From: Paludibacteraceae bacterium
GTDB taxonomy: Bacteria; Bacteroidota; Bacteroidia; Bacteroidales; Paludibacteraceae
Assembly (NCBI GenBank): GCA_947445425.1
Contig: CANFFA010000009.1
Location: 1-16,634 of the forward strand
DNA length: 16,634 nucleotides
Reading direction: 5' to 3'
Shown: positions 1 to 6,751 of the stretch, in pieces
Layout of the letters: every line of letters starts with the position of its first letter
How positions within the stretch are numbered: the first letter of the stretch is position 1
Translations under genes and position numbers: made by a program
Notes under the pieces: model-generated
The model's database searches: none
Told to the model about the DNA's origin: nothing
Seen by the model: only the letters and a program-made list of their open reading frames with translations

Positions 1-23
1 AAAAGGGGCTCTCTTCCCCTTTT
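1..23. terminator. Hairpin with AAAAGGGG/CCCCTTTT stem at window edge
   Basis: AAAAGGGG (1-8) pairs perfectly with CCCCTTTT (16-23) across a 7-nt loop, with T-rich ends on both strands. This is the form of a short bidirectional intrinsic terminator. It lies at the expected start site of the leftward promoter at 30-60, so it would be the first element of that transcript. The gene it serves is outside the window, so its role stays open. Confidence 0.45.
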
Positions 24-29
24 GTTACA

Positions 30-60
30 CAAAGATACAAAATTAATAGGCTCAAAACAA
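30..60 (-). promoter_or_regulatory. Bacteroidetes-type promoter reading leftward out of the window
   Basis: On the minus strand TATCTTTG (37-30) matches the Bacteroidetes -7 box TAnnTTTG. It is preceded by 20 nt and then TTG (60-58) as a -33 element. An AT-rich dyad, ATATAC-TT-GTATAT (65-78), lies directly upstream of the -33 box and could be a regulator site. The promoter implies a gene immediately left of the window that is transcribed separately from terL. Confidence 0.5.
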
Positions 61-428
61 TAGTATATACTTGTATATCAGATAGTTGAATTTATAAAAT
101 GAATAGAACGAAATTTTAACCCTCTTTTTTATGCACCTATTTTATTGGATGAGGCGAAAAAAAACTTTTAATCTCTGGCGGTCAATTTTAAAATATCGCT
201 GTTTCTATGCTTTTAGAATGAGCCGAAAATGAGCGAAAACAAAAATAAAGTTAAAAAACAGGGCTTTCCATTAGAAATGGGCTTTCTTTTTGGTCAAAAA
301 TCTGATTTTCAAAATATTACAAAGGGGGTCAAGGGGGATTTTTCCACTTTTGATGTCGATAGACCACGCAACGCCCTCAAAGGAATGTGCAACCGCAGAT
401 TTGTTTTTTCTGTAATATGCTGTAACAT

Positions 429-463
429 AGTGATGAGTGATTAACGTTTAGTGATTAGTGGCG
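429..463 (+). repeat. Degenerate 7-nt tandem array, left arm
   Basis: Five consecutive 7-mers fit ARYGWTT-like units: AGTGATG, AGTGATT, AACGTTT, AGTGATT and AGTGGCG. The array faces the one at 603-672, which carries the same units on the other strand. AGTGATT plus AACGTTT (436-449) is the exact reverse complement of 631-644, so the two arrays can form one long stem. Confidence 0.8.
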
Positions 464-492
464 AGCGAAACGAAGTGCCCCCTTAAAACGTA

Positions 493-506
493 TCACGCGC
501 GCGTGA
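493..506. repeat. 14-bp perfect GC-rich palindrome
   Basis: TCACGCGCGCGTGA is fully self-complementary and stands out in an AT-rich stretch. It has no spacer, so it resembles a dimeric protein site or a nuclease/packaging target more than an RNA hairpin. No binding protein can be assigned. Confidence 0.6.
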
Positions 507-521
507 ACCGTATAGATGTGA

Positions 522-549
522 CAAAGGCTGACATTACTGTCAGCCTTTG
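522..549. repeat. Perfect 12-bp stem with 4-nt loop
   Basis: CAAAGGCTGACA (522-533) pairs perfectly with TGTCAGCCTTTG (538-549) around the loop TTAC. No T-tract follows on either strand, so it is not a canonical intrinsic terminator. It sits between the two facing heptad arrays and would cap the large stem they form in a terL read-through transcript. Confidence 0.75.
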
Positions 550-602
550 AATGGATGCAAACCTGCGGTTGCATAAAACAATATGTAGATTCTTTTAGTC
601 GC

Positions 603-672
603 TCAAACTAATCATTAATCATTAAACGTTAAACGTTAATCACTTATCACTCATCGTTAATCACTAATAAAC
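603..672 (-). repeat. Degenerate 7-nt tandem array containing the terL stop codon
   Basis: Ten consecutive in-phase 7-mers fill 603-672. Plus-strand units include AATCATT (twice), AAACGTT (twice), AATCACT (twice), TATCACT and CATCGTT. The terL stop codon (659-657) and its last codons lie inside the array. Copies differ by one to three bases, always in the same register. It is inverted relative to the array at 429-463. Confidence 0.85.
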
Positions 673-2390
673 ATGATACCACCCGATAGTAGAGAGGGTT
701 CAGTATAAAAGAAGTTCACCCCAATAAAGAGTGTGTCCCATGCATCGGTAACGTGGGTTTTGTGCTCATCAGGATTGTCGGGGGTATCGGGTAGGTGCTC
801 GGGCGTTTTGTCTTTCTCAAAGCCGTTCTTGCCCTGTTTGACCCCTGTTTGCTCCATTGCTATTTTCAAGTACTCATTGTGAATGAGGTTGAATGTTGGC
901 TGCAAAAGTTCGGGCTCCCCCTTGAGTGCCCTGTCTATCTGTAAATGCTTCCAATCGTGCTTGGGAGCTTGCCCAATATAGACATCCGTTACCGACCATC
1001 GGTTCTTGCTAAGGGTGTTAATGACTGTGTCGGCATAACTCTCGGAGGAAGTGCCGGTAGTCCATGTAAAAGTATGGTCGTAGTAAAACACGATCTCTTT
1101 TTTTATCATGGGTGCATAGTAATCACACACTGCTTGCACCACATCTTGCAACTTGCCCGGCGTTTTGACAAAGAAAGTCTTTAGGGTTTTGAATTGATGG
1201 CTTTGCTCACTGACTTGCCCCACACAGATGCTCGAAATAGCAGAGTTGGCATCACAGGCAATGTGCAACGGGCGGGTGAAATCTACATCACCATCCCCCA
1301 GACAGCCCGCCTTTGCGATGCGCTTCCAATCACTCCCCAAAGTTTCCAACTTGCCATTGTCATTGGGTAAGTAGAAATGCTCGTCCGTGAGTGCCGAATA
1401 GAAGCCATTGGGAACACGAAATAGCCTTTCATTCATAAAGGCTGTTCGCCATATTAAAGGTGGACTATCCCTGTACATTTGCCAAATAAAGTCTTTTCCC
1501 ACCACTTCCACATTGTCGAAAATGTCGTACTCGGCATAAAATACTGTGTATTCATAGTCTTTGCCTGCCATCGCCTTCTTTGGCTTTTGAAAACGGCGGG
1601 CAAGATCTAAATCGGTTCGCAGCTCCTTGATTTTACGCCTTGTATAATCGTTTTGCTCTGTGCGAGCCTCAAACTGCTTGATTTCTTTGTACAGATTCCG
1701 AATGAAATTGATGTGGGGCGTAGACATTTCATCCCTTTTGTCTAATACCCATTTTCCCATTTTGGAAGTAGGCATATCGGTGGAGTACAAAACGCTGTGG
1801 TGCCAGGGGCACTCCCCGAAATACTGCCGATTGCCACGATTGGCGGGATTGACTTCCGATTTTATCTTGTCGTAGTTCAAGAACTTGGCTTCGGGACCAA
1901 TAATCCAATCCAGCGACATGGAGTTGGCTGACATCCCTTGGTTAAACGACAAAACCACCATGATGGTGCCGTTCCAAAAGTGAAAACAGTTAGACCAGGC
2001 ATCACGAAGTGGGAAACGTTTGGGAAGTTTGAAGTTTTTATCGGGTGGTGCTCTATGGCCTACAAAGTAGTGAACACCCTCTGTGTAACCCCACGAGGAG
2101 AGGGCATGGCAAATGGCAGGCAGGGTATTTCCCCACGCTTTGGCATAAGTAGGCGAAATGAGTGCACCGGTACTGCCGGGCATTGCCCACACATTACGCA
2201 GAATGAAGCGGGCATCTATCCCCTCGGATTTTCCTGTGCCACGGGCTGCCACAATGTACTCGTCATGTGCCGAAACAGCCATGGCATCCCGCTGTGCTTT
2301 GTTAAAGAATTTTTTGACCGACTGCTCCTGTTTGTGTAAATGTTCGGGAGGTGGAATGGTTGTGCTTATGATTGGGTTCATGGTTTGCAT
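657..2390 (-). CDS. Phage terminase, large subunit (ATPase/nuclease)
   Basis: A 577-aa protein that would translocate and cut DNA during head filling. The ATPase part has a Walker A AARGTGKS (48-55), a Walker B-like segment around D161-E167 (DWIIGPE) and a coupling-motif-like STDMPTS (203-209). The C-terminal half fits an RNase H-like nuclease: candidate metal-binding acidic residues are D380 (IACDAN), D438 (YYDHT) and D549/D552 (VTDAWD). The length is normal for large terminases. The ATG overlaps the stop codon of the upstream 195-aa gene by one base (TAATG), indicating translational coupling. The Walker B is not the classical four hydrophobics plus DE, so that assignment is approximate. The last codons run into the heptad array, so the C-terminus GGIMFISD may have been shaped by that repeat. 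Confidence 0.93.
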   Translation of the reverse strand: MQTMNPIISTTIPPPEHLHKQEQSVKKFFNKAQRDAMAVSAHDEYIVAARGTGKSEGIDARFILRNVWAMPGSTGALISPTYAKAWGNTLPAICHALSSWGYTEGVHYFVGHRAPPDKNFKLPKRFPLRDAWSNCFHFWNGTIMVVLSFNQGMSANSMSLDWIIGPEAKFLNYDKIKSEVNPANRGNRQYFGECPWHHSVLYSTDMPTSKMGKWVLDKRDEMSTPHINFIRNLYKEIKQFEARTEQNDYTRRKIKELRTDLDLARRFQKPKKAMAGKDYEYTVFYAEYDIFDNVEVVGKDFIWQMYRDSPPLIWRTAFMNERLFRVPNGFYSALTDEHFYLPNDNGKLETLGSDWKRIAKAGCLGDGDVDFTRPLHIACDANSAISSICVGQVSEQSHQFKTLKTFFVKTPGKLQDVVQAVCDYYAPMIKKEIVFYYDHTFTWTTGTSSESYADTVINTLSKNRWSVTDVYIGQAPKHDWKHLQIDRALKGEPELLQPTFNLIHNEYLKIAMEQTGVKQGKNGFEKDKTPEHLPDTPDNPDEHKTHVTDAWDTLFIGVNFFYTEPSLLSGGIMFISD

Positions 2391-2977
2391 TAAGGTTCAA
2401 TGATTGCATCTTCTGCTTTTTTGAATAGATTTCCTTTGAACATGGATCGGAAGTTTTTACGTTCCATCTCCAGGTTCTCAATGGGCTCAATTCCCTCCAA
2501 GAGCGTAATATCGTCCGAAGGCTCAAAGCTTGGCGGTATCATCTGATTCCAATCAAAAGCATCATCGTCCTTGTCGGCACGGGTGTACTTCCCGATTTTA
2601 TCCAAACAGGCCGCCATCCCTTTGGCATCGCCTTGGGTGCGGGCAATTTCATAACCCGTTTTGGCACCCTCAATGATAATGTAGCGATACCAGGACTTTG
2701 CCGATAGCTGCACCGAGCCTACAATCTTGTTGATACCCGAAATGTCGTTGTATGCCTGCGCTTGTGAAACAGCTTTTGCCGTTCCACCACAACCGTTCAT
2801 CATAAATACTACGAGTTCTGAATCAAGCATCAGCGGATTGTCCATCTTCTTGGAAACGCAAACCATCAATCGCTGCTTGATTTCCATTTCACGCTCGCCG
2901 AGCACCAATTCAGCATCCGATTTGGATTTGAAAAGGTGCTTTTCGATTTTTTCGTAGACTGTCAGCTCTTGCTTCAC
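2390..2977 (-). CDS. Probable terminase small subunit
   Basis: A 195-aa protein directly upstream of and overlapping the large terminase gene, the normal place for the DNA-recognition subunit. The start is GTG (2977), 7 nt after the previous stop; the next in-frame ATG would remove about 30 residues. The centre is helical: a segment of roughly residues 65-135 contains GGTAKAVSQAQAYND and the run ARTQGDAKGMAACLDKIGKY, which resembles the ordered helical core of small terminases. The C-terminal 45 residues are acidic then basic, as expected for a tail that contacts the large subunit. The family is inferred from context and composition; no decisive motif is visible. The preceding 93-aa gene is a competing candidate. 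Confidence 0.68.
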   Translation of the reverse strand: MKQELTVYEKIEKHLFKSKSDAELVLGEREMEIKQRLMVCVSKKMDNPLMLDSELVVFMMNGCGGTAKAVSQAQAYNDISGINKIVGSVQLSAKSWYRYIIIEGAKTGYEIARTQGDAKGMAACLDKIGKYTRADKDDDAFDWNQMIPPSFEPSDDITLLEGIEPIENLEMERKNFRSMFKGNLFKKAEDAIIEP

Positions 2978-2984
2978 TTGGGTG

Positions 2985-3266
2985 TTAGATTAATTGTTCT
3001 CTGAGGTATTTATCGGCAATTGGTTCAGCTGCCGGACTGCCATGCTTGGCCAGTTTAATGACTGTTTTGCGTAGTTCGTATTTAGTTTGAAGCCGACCTT
3101 TGTGAAAGGCAGTGAAGATTTCGGATGATTCATGATTTTTGCAGACCTCTTCGAACTCCTTTCGCTCTTCGGGATTCAGTCCAAGCATGAGGGCAATCTC
3201 TTTGGCACTCATCAGGGCTGCCGAGAATTCCTCAATTTCAAGTATTTGTTCATTTGTCAAGTTCAT
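2985..3266 (-). CDS. Small HTH phage protein, terminase-small-subunit-like
   Basis: A 93-aa protein starting at the ATG at 3266 (MNLTNEQ). Two earlier in-frame ATGs exist (3281 and 3353), but the longest form would overlap the PLD-like gene by 104 nt; the chosen start overlaps by 17 nt. Residues about 5-35 (LTNEQILEIEEF, then MSAKEIALMLGL) look like a helix-turn-helix. This is followed by AFHKGRLQTKYELRKTVIKL and a KHGSPAAEPIADKYL tail. The combination of an HTH, a KGR segment and a G-S-x-A repeat resembles N-terminal domains of terminase small subunits. It could be the true TerS, a second DNA-recognition protein or a packaging accessory factor. Confidence 0.65.
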   Translation of the reverse strand: MNLTNEQILEIEEFSAALMSAKEIALMLGLNPEERKEFEEVCKNHESSEIFTAFHKGRLQTKYELRKTVIKLAKHGSPAAEPIADKYLREQLI

Positions 3267-3747
3267 AAGGGATGGCTTCATCGTAAATGGTATCGAACAT
3301 CTTGTCAAAGAAATCAAAATGTTTACCGGCGGTAAAATAGAAACCTGCCTCATATCTTCGAGGCTGGTTTAGGTTCATGCTCCCCACAATGCCAAAGGCG
3401 TGCGTGGAGCTTTTTACAAGTAGTATTTTAGAGTGATTACTCTCTAGTCTAATGTTCGGGGTGATGCTCGTTGCAAAGAGTAGCACATCGAGCTTGTGGC
3501 GTTTTACGGTCATGTCCAAAAGTAAGGTCAGTTCAGAAATTGCACCCTCATCCATCAAAAAGAAGAGCGGTCGCAGTCCGTCTTCCGAAATGCCAAAGGT
3601 GGCAATTTTAACCTGAGCCTTTCCCATTTTACTTAACAGAATGGGCAATACATCATGTATTGCCCACTGCCCTTTGTGAAAAAAAGGCTCAATTGTTTCG
3701 GGTTGCATTGCACCCCGAAAGGTATTATTGAACTCCTGTGTTGTCAT
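3250..3747 (-). CDS. PLD-like domain protein with one degenerate HKD motif
   Basis: A 165-aa protein with a single phospholipase D-superfamily signature: H105-x-K107, then G122-S123-x-N125 and E133 (SNHSKILLVK, GSMNLN, YEAGFYF). In the family the motif is HxKxxxxD. Here the residue seven after His is K112, so the usual Asp is missing, and the spacing to GS is longer. His, Lys, Ser, Asn and Glu are kept, so catalysis by a dimer, as in single-motif PLD nucleases, remains possible but unproven. The ATG lies inside the 3' end of the 290-aa gene (23-nt overlap). A nuclease-like protein between capsid and packaging genes could process DNA ends or concatemers, or act against competing DNA; this is inference. 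Confidence 0.72.
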   Translation of the reverse strand: MTTQEFNNTFRGAMQPETIEPFFHKGQWAIHDVLPILLSKMGKAQVKIATFGISEDGLRPLFFLMDEGAISELTLLLDMTVKRHKLDVLLFATSITPNIRLESNHSKILLVKSSTHAFGIVGSMNLNQPRRYEAGFYFTAGKHFDFFDKMFDTIYDEAIPYELDK

Positions 3748-4597
3748 CCGCTGTTTTGTTTACAATGGCTTCCAAGGCTGCAAGTTCCGCATTGTATTTC
3801 TCAATACGAGTGAGTGCTGAAGCTTTGATGGTTTCACGCTCTGCCTTATCGGCTGCTTCTTGTGAGCGGCTGATATTTTCCTTTAAACGAATGATTCTGC
3901 GTGCCATCTCGGCACCTTTTACCACTTCATTGTCGGAGTAAACGGGTAATTCCGTTTTGGATTCCACATTTTTGCCCTCCGACCATTCATCTATTGCATC
4001 CCATGCAGCTCGGCGTTCATCGTCCAAATCCACCAACTGTTTTATTAGTTTTGTGCGGGTAGCCACCGCCAAACTCTCCACTGAAATGTCAGCGTGAAGG
4101 CTCGCCATAAGTGGGGTAATGATTTTCACCCTGTCGTACAATGCTTTGATTTCAGCAGGGAGATTGTCGTAATGCACAATTTGAATGCCTCGCTGCTCTT
4201 TGAGGGCTTCGAGTTCTTGTTGAAGCTGAGATAAAATGGAATCAGCTGCTGCATCTTTTTCATTCTCAGCAAGCGTCTCCAATTTTGCTTTTAACTCCTC
4301 TATTTCAGATTCTTTGGCTGCAATCTCGGTACTGTTATCAATTGGAATAGAAGAGAGTACCAATTTCATGTCTTTGAAAGCATCGGGATTGAGGGCAATT
4401 TTGCGCTCAATGTCCGATACTTTATTGATGAGCATACCAAAGTGCAAGTCGAACTGCTTTGGCTCCTGAGTAACAGAACTTAGAAACTCAGCATATTTCT
4501 TCTTGATTTCGGGAGCAGCTGCCGTTTTGAAAATTGCCAAGCCATCGGCGTATTTACGTTTTGGATCGGAGAGCCAATTTTTGATTATTTGTTGCAT
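3725..4597 (-). CDS. Phage protein with long central coiled coil, function unknown
   Basis: A 290-aa soluble protein without signal peptide or membrane segment. Residues about 90-140 are a strong Glu/Lys/Leu heptad coiled coil (SEIEELKAKLETLAENEKD and QQELEALKEQR). A second helical, charged segment covers roughly 230-285 (ARRIIRLKENISRSQEAADK). It lies between the 182-aa structural gene and the PLD-like gene. Position suggests a head or connector assembly factor, or a virion protein. No known family is recognised. Confidence 0.75.
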   Translation of the reverse strand: MQQIIKNWLSDPKRKYADGLAIFKTAAAPEIKKKYAEFLSSVTQEPKQFDLHFGMLINKVSDIERKIALNPDAFKDMKLVLSSIPIDNSTEIAAKESEIEELKAKLETLAENEKDAAADSILSQLQQELEALKEQRGIQIVHYDNLPAEIKALYDRVKIITPLMASLHADISVESLAVATRTKLIKQLVDLDDERRAAWDAIDEWSEGKNVESKTELPVYSDNEVVKGAEMARRIIRLKENISRSQEAADKAERETIKASALTRIEKYNAELAALEAIVNKTADDNTGVQ

Positions 4598-4608
4598 CGT
4601 TTTTAGTT

Positions 4609-5157
4609 TTAAGGTTCAAGTAGTGCTTCAATGTCAATGGGTGTTCCCAAATAGATGACCGGAACAACGGCATCGGAAGTGAATGTGAATTTATACCCAC
4701 GGCGGTCTGCACGTTTTTGACCACCCTCGTAATCGGGTTTGATGTGACAAGGAAGTCCGGGCTGACCTACCATAATTTGATTACCCTCCATGTCTACCAA
4801 AATCAAGTAGCCGGGTACATTGTTAAGCTGTCTTGCCAGGGCAGCAAACTCTTTTTCGCTACCCGCACGGAAAAACTCACCCGATTGGGCAAAGCTCTGT
4901 CCCTCAAGCTCGCCTTGATTGGCAGCACCGTATTTTACGGTGGAGTCGGTACATTCAATGTACTTGGGTTTATCTCCCGGCTCTTTGAAAATAAATGACC
5001 CCACAGCGGTCACCGCATCGACATCATTGGTAATGTTTGTAGGCAGTTTAGGAACGGCACTTACCCTGTAGGCGGCGATAAACAGAATTAAGGCTTGGTA
5101 ACCGCCCATGTTGTCTTTGCCTGCTCCCCATAAGATTGGATTGGGATTGTATTGCAT
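4609..5157 (-). CDS. Phage structural protein downstream of capsid gene, tube-like candidate
   Basis: A 182-aa protein that is the first gene after the major capsid gene. It is rich in short beta-forming segments, with the C-terminal pattern YLILVDMEGNQIMVG followed by a charged Asp/Lys/Arg stretch and GYKFTFTSDAVVPVIYLG. That layout recalls phage tail-tube or head-decoration beta-sandwich proteins. The family cannot be named with confidence. No membrane segment or signal peptide is seen. A 113-nt intergenic region with the second heptad/inverted-repeat element separates it from the capsid gene, so its transcript level may differ from that of the capsid gene. Confidence 0.75.
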   Translation of the reverse strand: MQYNPNPILWGAGKDNMGGYQALILFIAAYRVSAVPKLPTNITNDVDAVTAVGSFIFKEPGDKPKYIECTDSTVKYGAANQGELEGQSFAQSGEFFRAGSEKEFAALARQLNNVPGYLILVDMEGNQIMVGQPGLPCHIKPDYEGGQKRADRRGYKFTFTSDAVVPVIYLGTPIDIEALLEP

Positions 5158-5181
5158 GTTTTTTTTATTTTAATGATTGAT

Positions 5182-5275
5182 AGTAAACAAGTTGACGAGT
5201 AAACGAGTACACAATTTTATATAACTGCGATTTACTCGTTTACTTTTGCTAACTGTTCACTGCTAACTGTTTACT
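5182..5275 (-). repeat. Second heptad/inverted-repeat element, beginning at the capsid gene stop codon
   Basis: Plus-strand 7-mers GCTAACT, GTTCACT, GCTAACT and GTTTACT run in phase over 5248-5275 and contain the capsid gene's TAA (5273-5271). A further GTTTACT is at 5238-5244. On the other arm AGTAAAC (reverse complement of GTTTACT) occurs at 5182-5188 and 5198-5204. AGTAAACGAGTA (5198-5209) pairs perfectly with TACTCGTTTACT (5233-5244) across 23 nt. In the leftward transcript this makes a 12-bp stem just after the capsid stop, possibly a partial terminator or 3'-end stabiliser. Confidence 0.8.
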
Positions 5276-6323
5276 GAACATAGTCTCCCGCAAGGTTCAT
5301 CCCCACATTGGTCTGCTCATTGGTTTTGAAAAGCTTTTGGTGTACATCACGGATGCGCACGCCGTAAGCCGCTTCAATCCAGAATTGCACCTCATTGGGA
5401 TCCTCAAAGATATTCCGCACTTGCATAAATTGGTGGGATGCTCCGGTATTGAAACCGATGTCCATGTTTCCCGCTTTTTGAAGAACCAATTTCGAGCCAG
5501 TTCCCAATGCTTCGTGGGTGCTGAAAACAAGTCCGGGGCAAAATGCATCTTCGCGAATGCTTTCTAAAACTTGTTGCATACTTGGGTAATCAAAAGTTTT
5601 CAGCTTTTTGCGGAATGCATTGCGAGCCGATTTGAGCACGTTTTGTGGAATTACCAATTGAGGTGTTCCGCCAATGGTGGAGCGCAAAAGCGGGTGAGCG
5701 CTTCCGATAAATTCAACTAGCTTTTCATAAGCTGAATAATCGGTATCGCTGGTCGGGTCAACGAAAGTGCCCGTGTTGGCAAAATTGCCCAAATTGGAAG
5801 CGATGTAACCACCGGTCATGAGTAAATCAAGCGCAGGGTAAAATCCCGTAAATGCGGTGGCTGGTGAGAATACATCTGCATCACGCTCTGCAAAAAAGAG
5901 GGAGAAAACAATGTCCTCAGCATGAGAACGAACGGCATCTTGAACAATCATCTGTTCCAATGGGTGCTTTTTTGTTTTCAAGTCCAAAGGGGTTCCCGCA
6001 CTTACCAAAACCTTGTTTGCTTTGTAGTTGGTAATATTGTCTTTGGTTTTGGTAACAACAAGTTCCGGTTTAAGCGTGCTTTCAAAGAACTTGGCAATCT
6101 CCTCTTGGTAAGTGATGGTCATTCCCGCTTTGTACGGCCCTGTTGCACCGGCAAGTCTTCGGCGGTTTACAATGACATGTTCATTTTCCACCTCCTGTAC
6201 ATTCAATCCCAAAGCTGCCGAGCAGGCTTCGAGCGAGAAGAATGGCAAAGTTCTCAGGATGGGATCGTAGGCTTTTGCAGCTTCGGTGAGGGCAGCTACG
6301 TTAAAGATTTTTTCAGTAGGCAT
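5271..6323 (-). CDS. Major capsid protein candidate (HK97-fold type)
   Basis: A 350-aa protein following the prohead protease and scaffold-like genes, which is the canonical protease-scaffold-capsid order. The N-terminus lacks a long delta domain, consistent with a separate scaffold. The body has features common in HK97-fold capsid proteins: alternating short beta segments and helices, a long helix region (KHPLEQMIVQDAVRSHAED), a Pro/Gly-rich middle (PATAFTGFYPALDLLMTGG) and a C-terminal section (EVQFWIEAAYGVRIRDVHQK) like the P-domain or A-domain end. About 340-350 aa is also the size of the lambda-type capsid protein. The assignment rests on size, neighbours and overall pattern. ATG start at 6323; the stop lies within a heptad array. 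Confidence 0.85.
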   Translation of the reverse strand: MPTEKIFNVAALTEAAKAYDPILRTLPFFSLEACSAALGLNVQEVENEHVIVNRRRLAGATGPYKAGMTITYQEEIAKFFESTLKPELVVTKTKDNITNYKANKVLVSAGTPLDLKTKKHPLEQMIVQDAVRSHAEDIVFSLFFAERDADVFSPATAFTGFYPALDLLMTGGYIASNLGNFANTGTFVDPTSDTDYSAYEKLVEFIGSAHPLLRSTIGGTPQLVIPQNVLKSARNAFRKKLKTFDYPSMQQVLESIREDAFCPGLVFSTHEALGTGSKLVLQKAGNMDIGFNTGASHQFMQVRNIFEDPNEVQFWIEAAYGVRIRDVHQKLFKTNEQTNVGMNLAGDYVQ

Positions 6324-6337
6324 TTGTTAATTTGGTT

Positions 6338-6745
6338 TTAGTTGAGTCCTCGTTTTTTCATTTCGGTGGCAATGGCAAAGGTGTCTCCCTTGTGCTTTTG
6401 GGCAAAAGTGAGCATGGAATCGGCGCCATCATCTGTGGTGGTGTCTGCTTCGGGAATGACAATGGCACTTTTTGCTCCGGGTAGTTTTATCAGCTCACCG
6501 TTTTCGGTTTTTAGTGCATCACGCTCAGTTGTTAAGGCAGTTACACTAGCTTCCAATTCGGTGATGCGCTCAGTGCTCACGGTATCAATCACTTCGTTAG
6601 TGATAGCCGTTTGAATGATTTCAAGGTTTACCTCCTCGGCAGTTAAGCCCTCGTTACTTGCAACAATGGTATTTACAACAGCATCAAAATTGTCTGCTTT
6701 GCCTTTTAAAGCAAGGTATGCAGCATCGGATAAGATTTTTGGCAT
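6338..6745 (-). CDS. Scaffold-like coiled-coil protein
   Basis: A 135-aa acidic protein between the S49 protease and the major capsid gene. Residues about 58-88 form a coiled coil (TERITELEASVTALTTERDA, then LKTENGEL). A Pro/Asp/Thr-rich linker follows (about 90-110), then a short basic helix ending EMKKRGLN. Scaffolds typically have a coiled coil plus a small C-terminal capsid-binding helix, and are cut by the prohead protease. The spacing to the protease stop is 6 nt, so the two are cotranscribed. No Walker or metal motifs are seen. The scaffold role is inferred from position and composition. Confidence 0.72.
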   Translation of the reverse strand: MPKILSDAAYLALKGKADNFDAVVNTIVASNEGLTAEEVNLEIIQTAITNEVIDTVSTERITELEASVTALTTERDALKTENGELIKLPGAKSAIVIPEADTTTDDGADSMLTFAQKHKGDTFAIATEMKKRGLN

Positions 6746-6751
6746 GGGTGG

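Larger units (their letters stand above)
79..656. other. Gene-free, highly structured intergenic region after terL
   Basis: No convincing gene is seen in these 578 nt. The only sizeable plus-strand frame (229-444) runs through repeats and looks unlike a protein. The left part (79-300) is AT-rich, with a direct repeat GGGCTTTC at 261-268 and 279-286 and recurrent GAGCGAAA-like words near 150, 222, 231 and 464. The part from about 320 has AAGGGGG runs (321-328, 331-337) that can pair with CCCCCTT at 478-484. It also has an inverted repeat TGCAACCGCAG/CTGCGGTTGCA (388-398/563-573), facing heptad arrays, a GC palindrome and a perfect hairpin, listed separately. The density of pairing suggests a structured 3' UTR, a small RNA or a packaging/attachment region. 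Confidence 0.6.

Noticed and set aside
229..444. 71-aa plus-strand reading frame
   Set aside because: It runs through direct repeats, G-runs and the left heptad array, ends at an array unit, and has no protein-like pattern or supporting neighbours.
1..656. attL copy of the tRNA-Lys end
   Set aside because: No match to the tRNA 3' or 5' portions was found; the left junction must be outside the window or use another core.
429..672. CRISPR array
   Set aside because: Units are 7 nt, contiguous and without spacers, and no cas genes are present.
1938..2339. 133-aa plus-strand reading frame
   Set aside because: It is antisense to the well-supported large terminase ATPase region and shows no family motif.
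2302..2526. 74-aa minus-strand frame across the terS/terL junction
   Set aside because: It lies in another frame of two coupled genes and gives a low-complexity Asn/His/Lys sequence.
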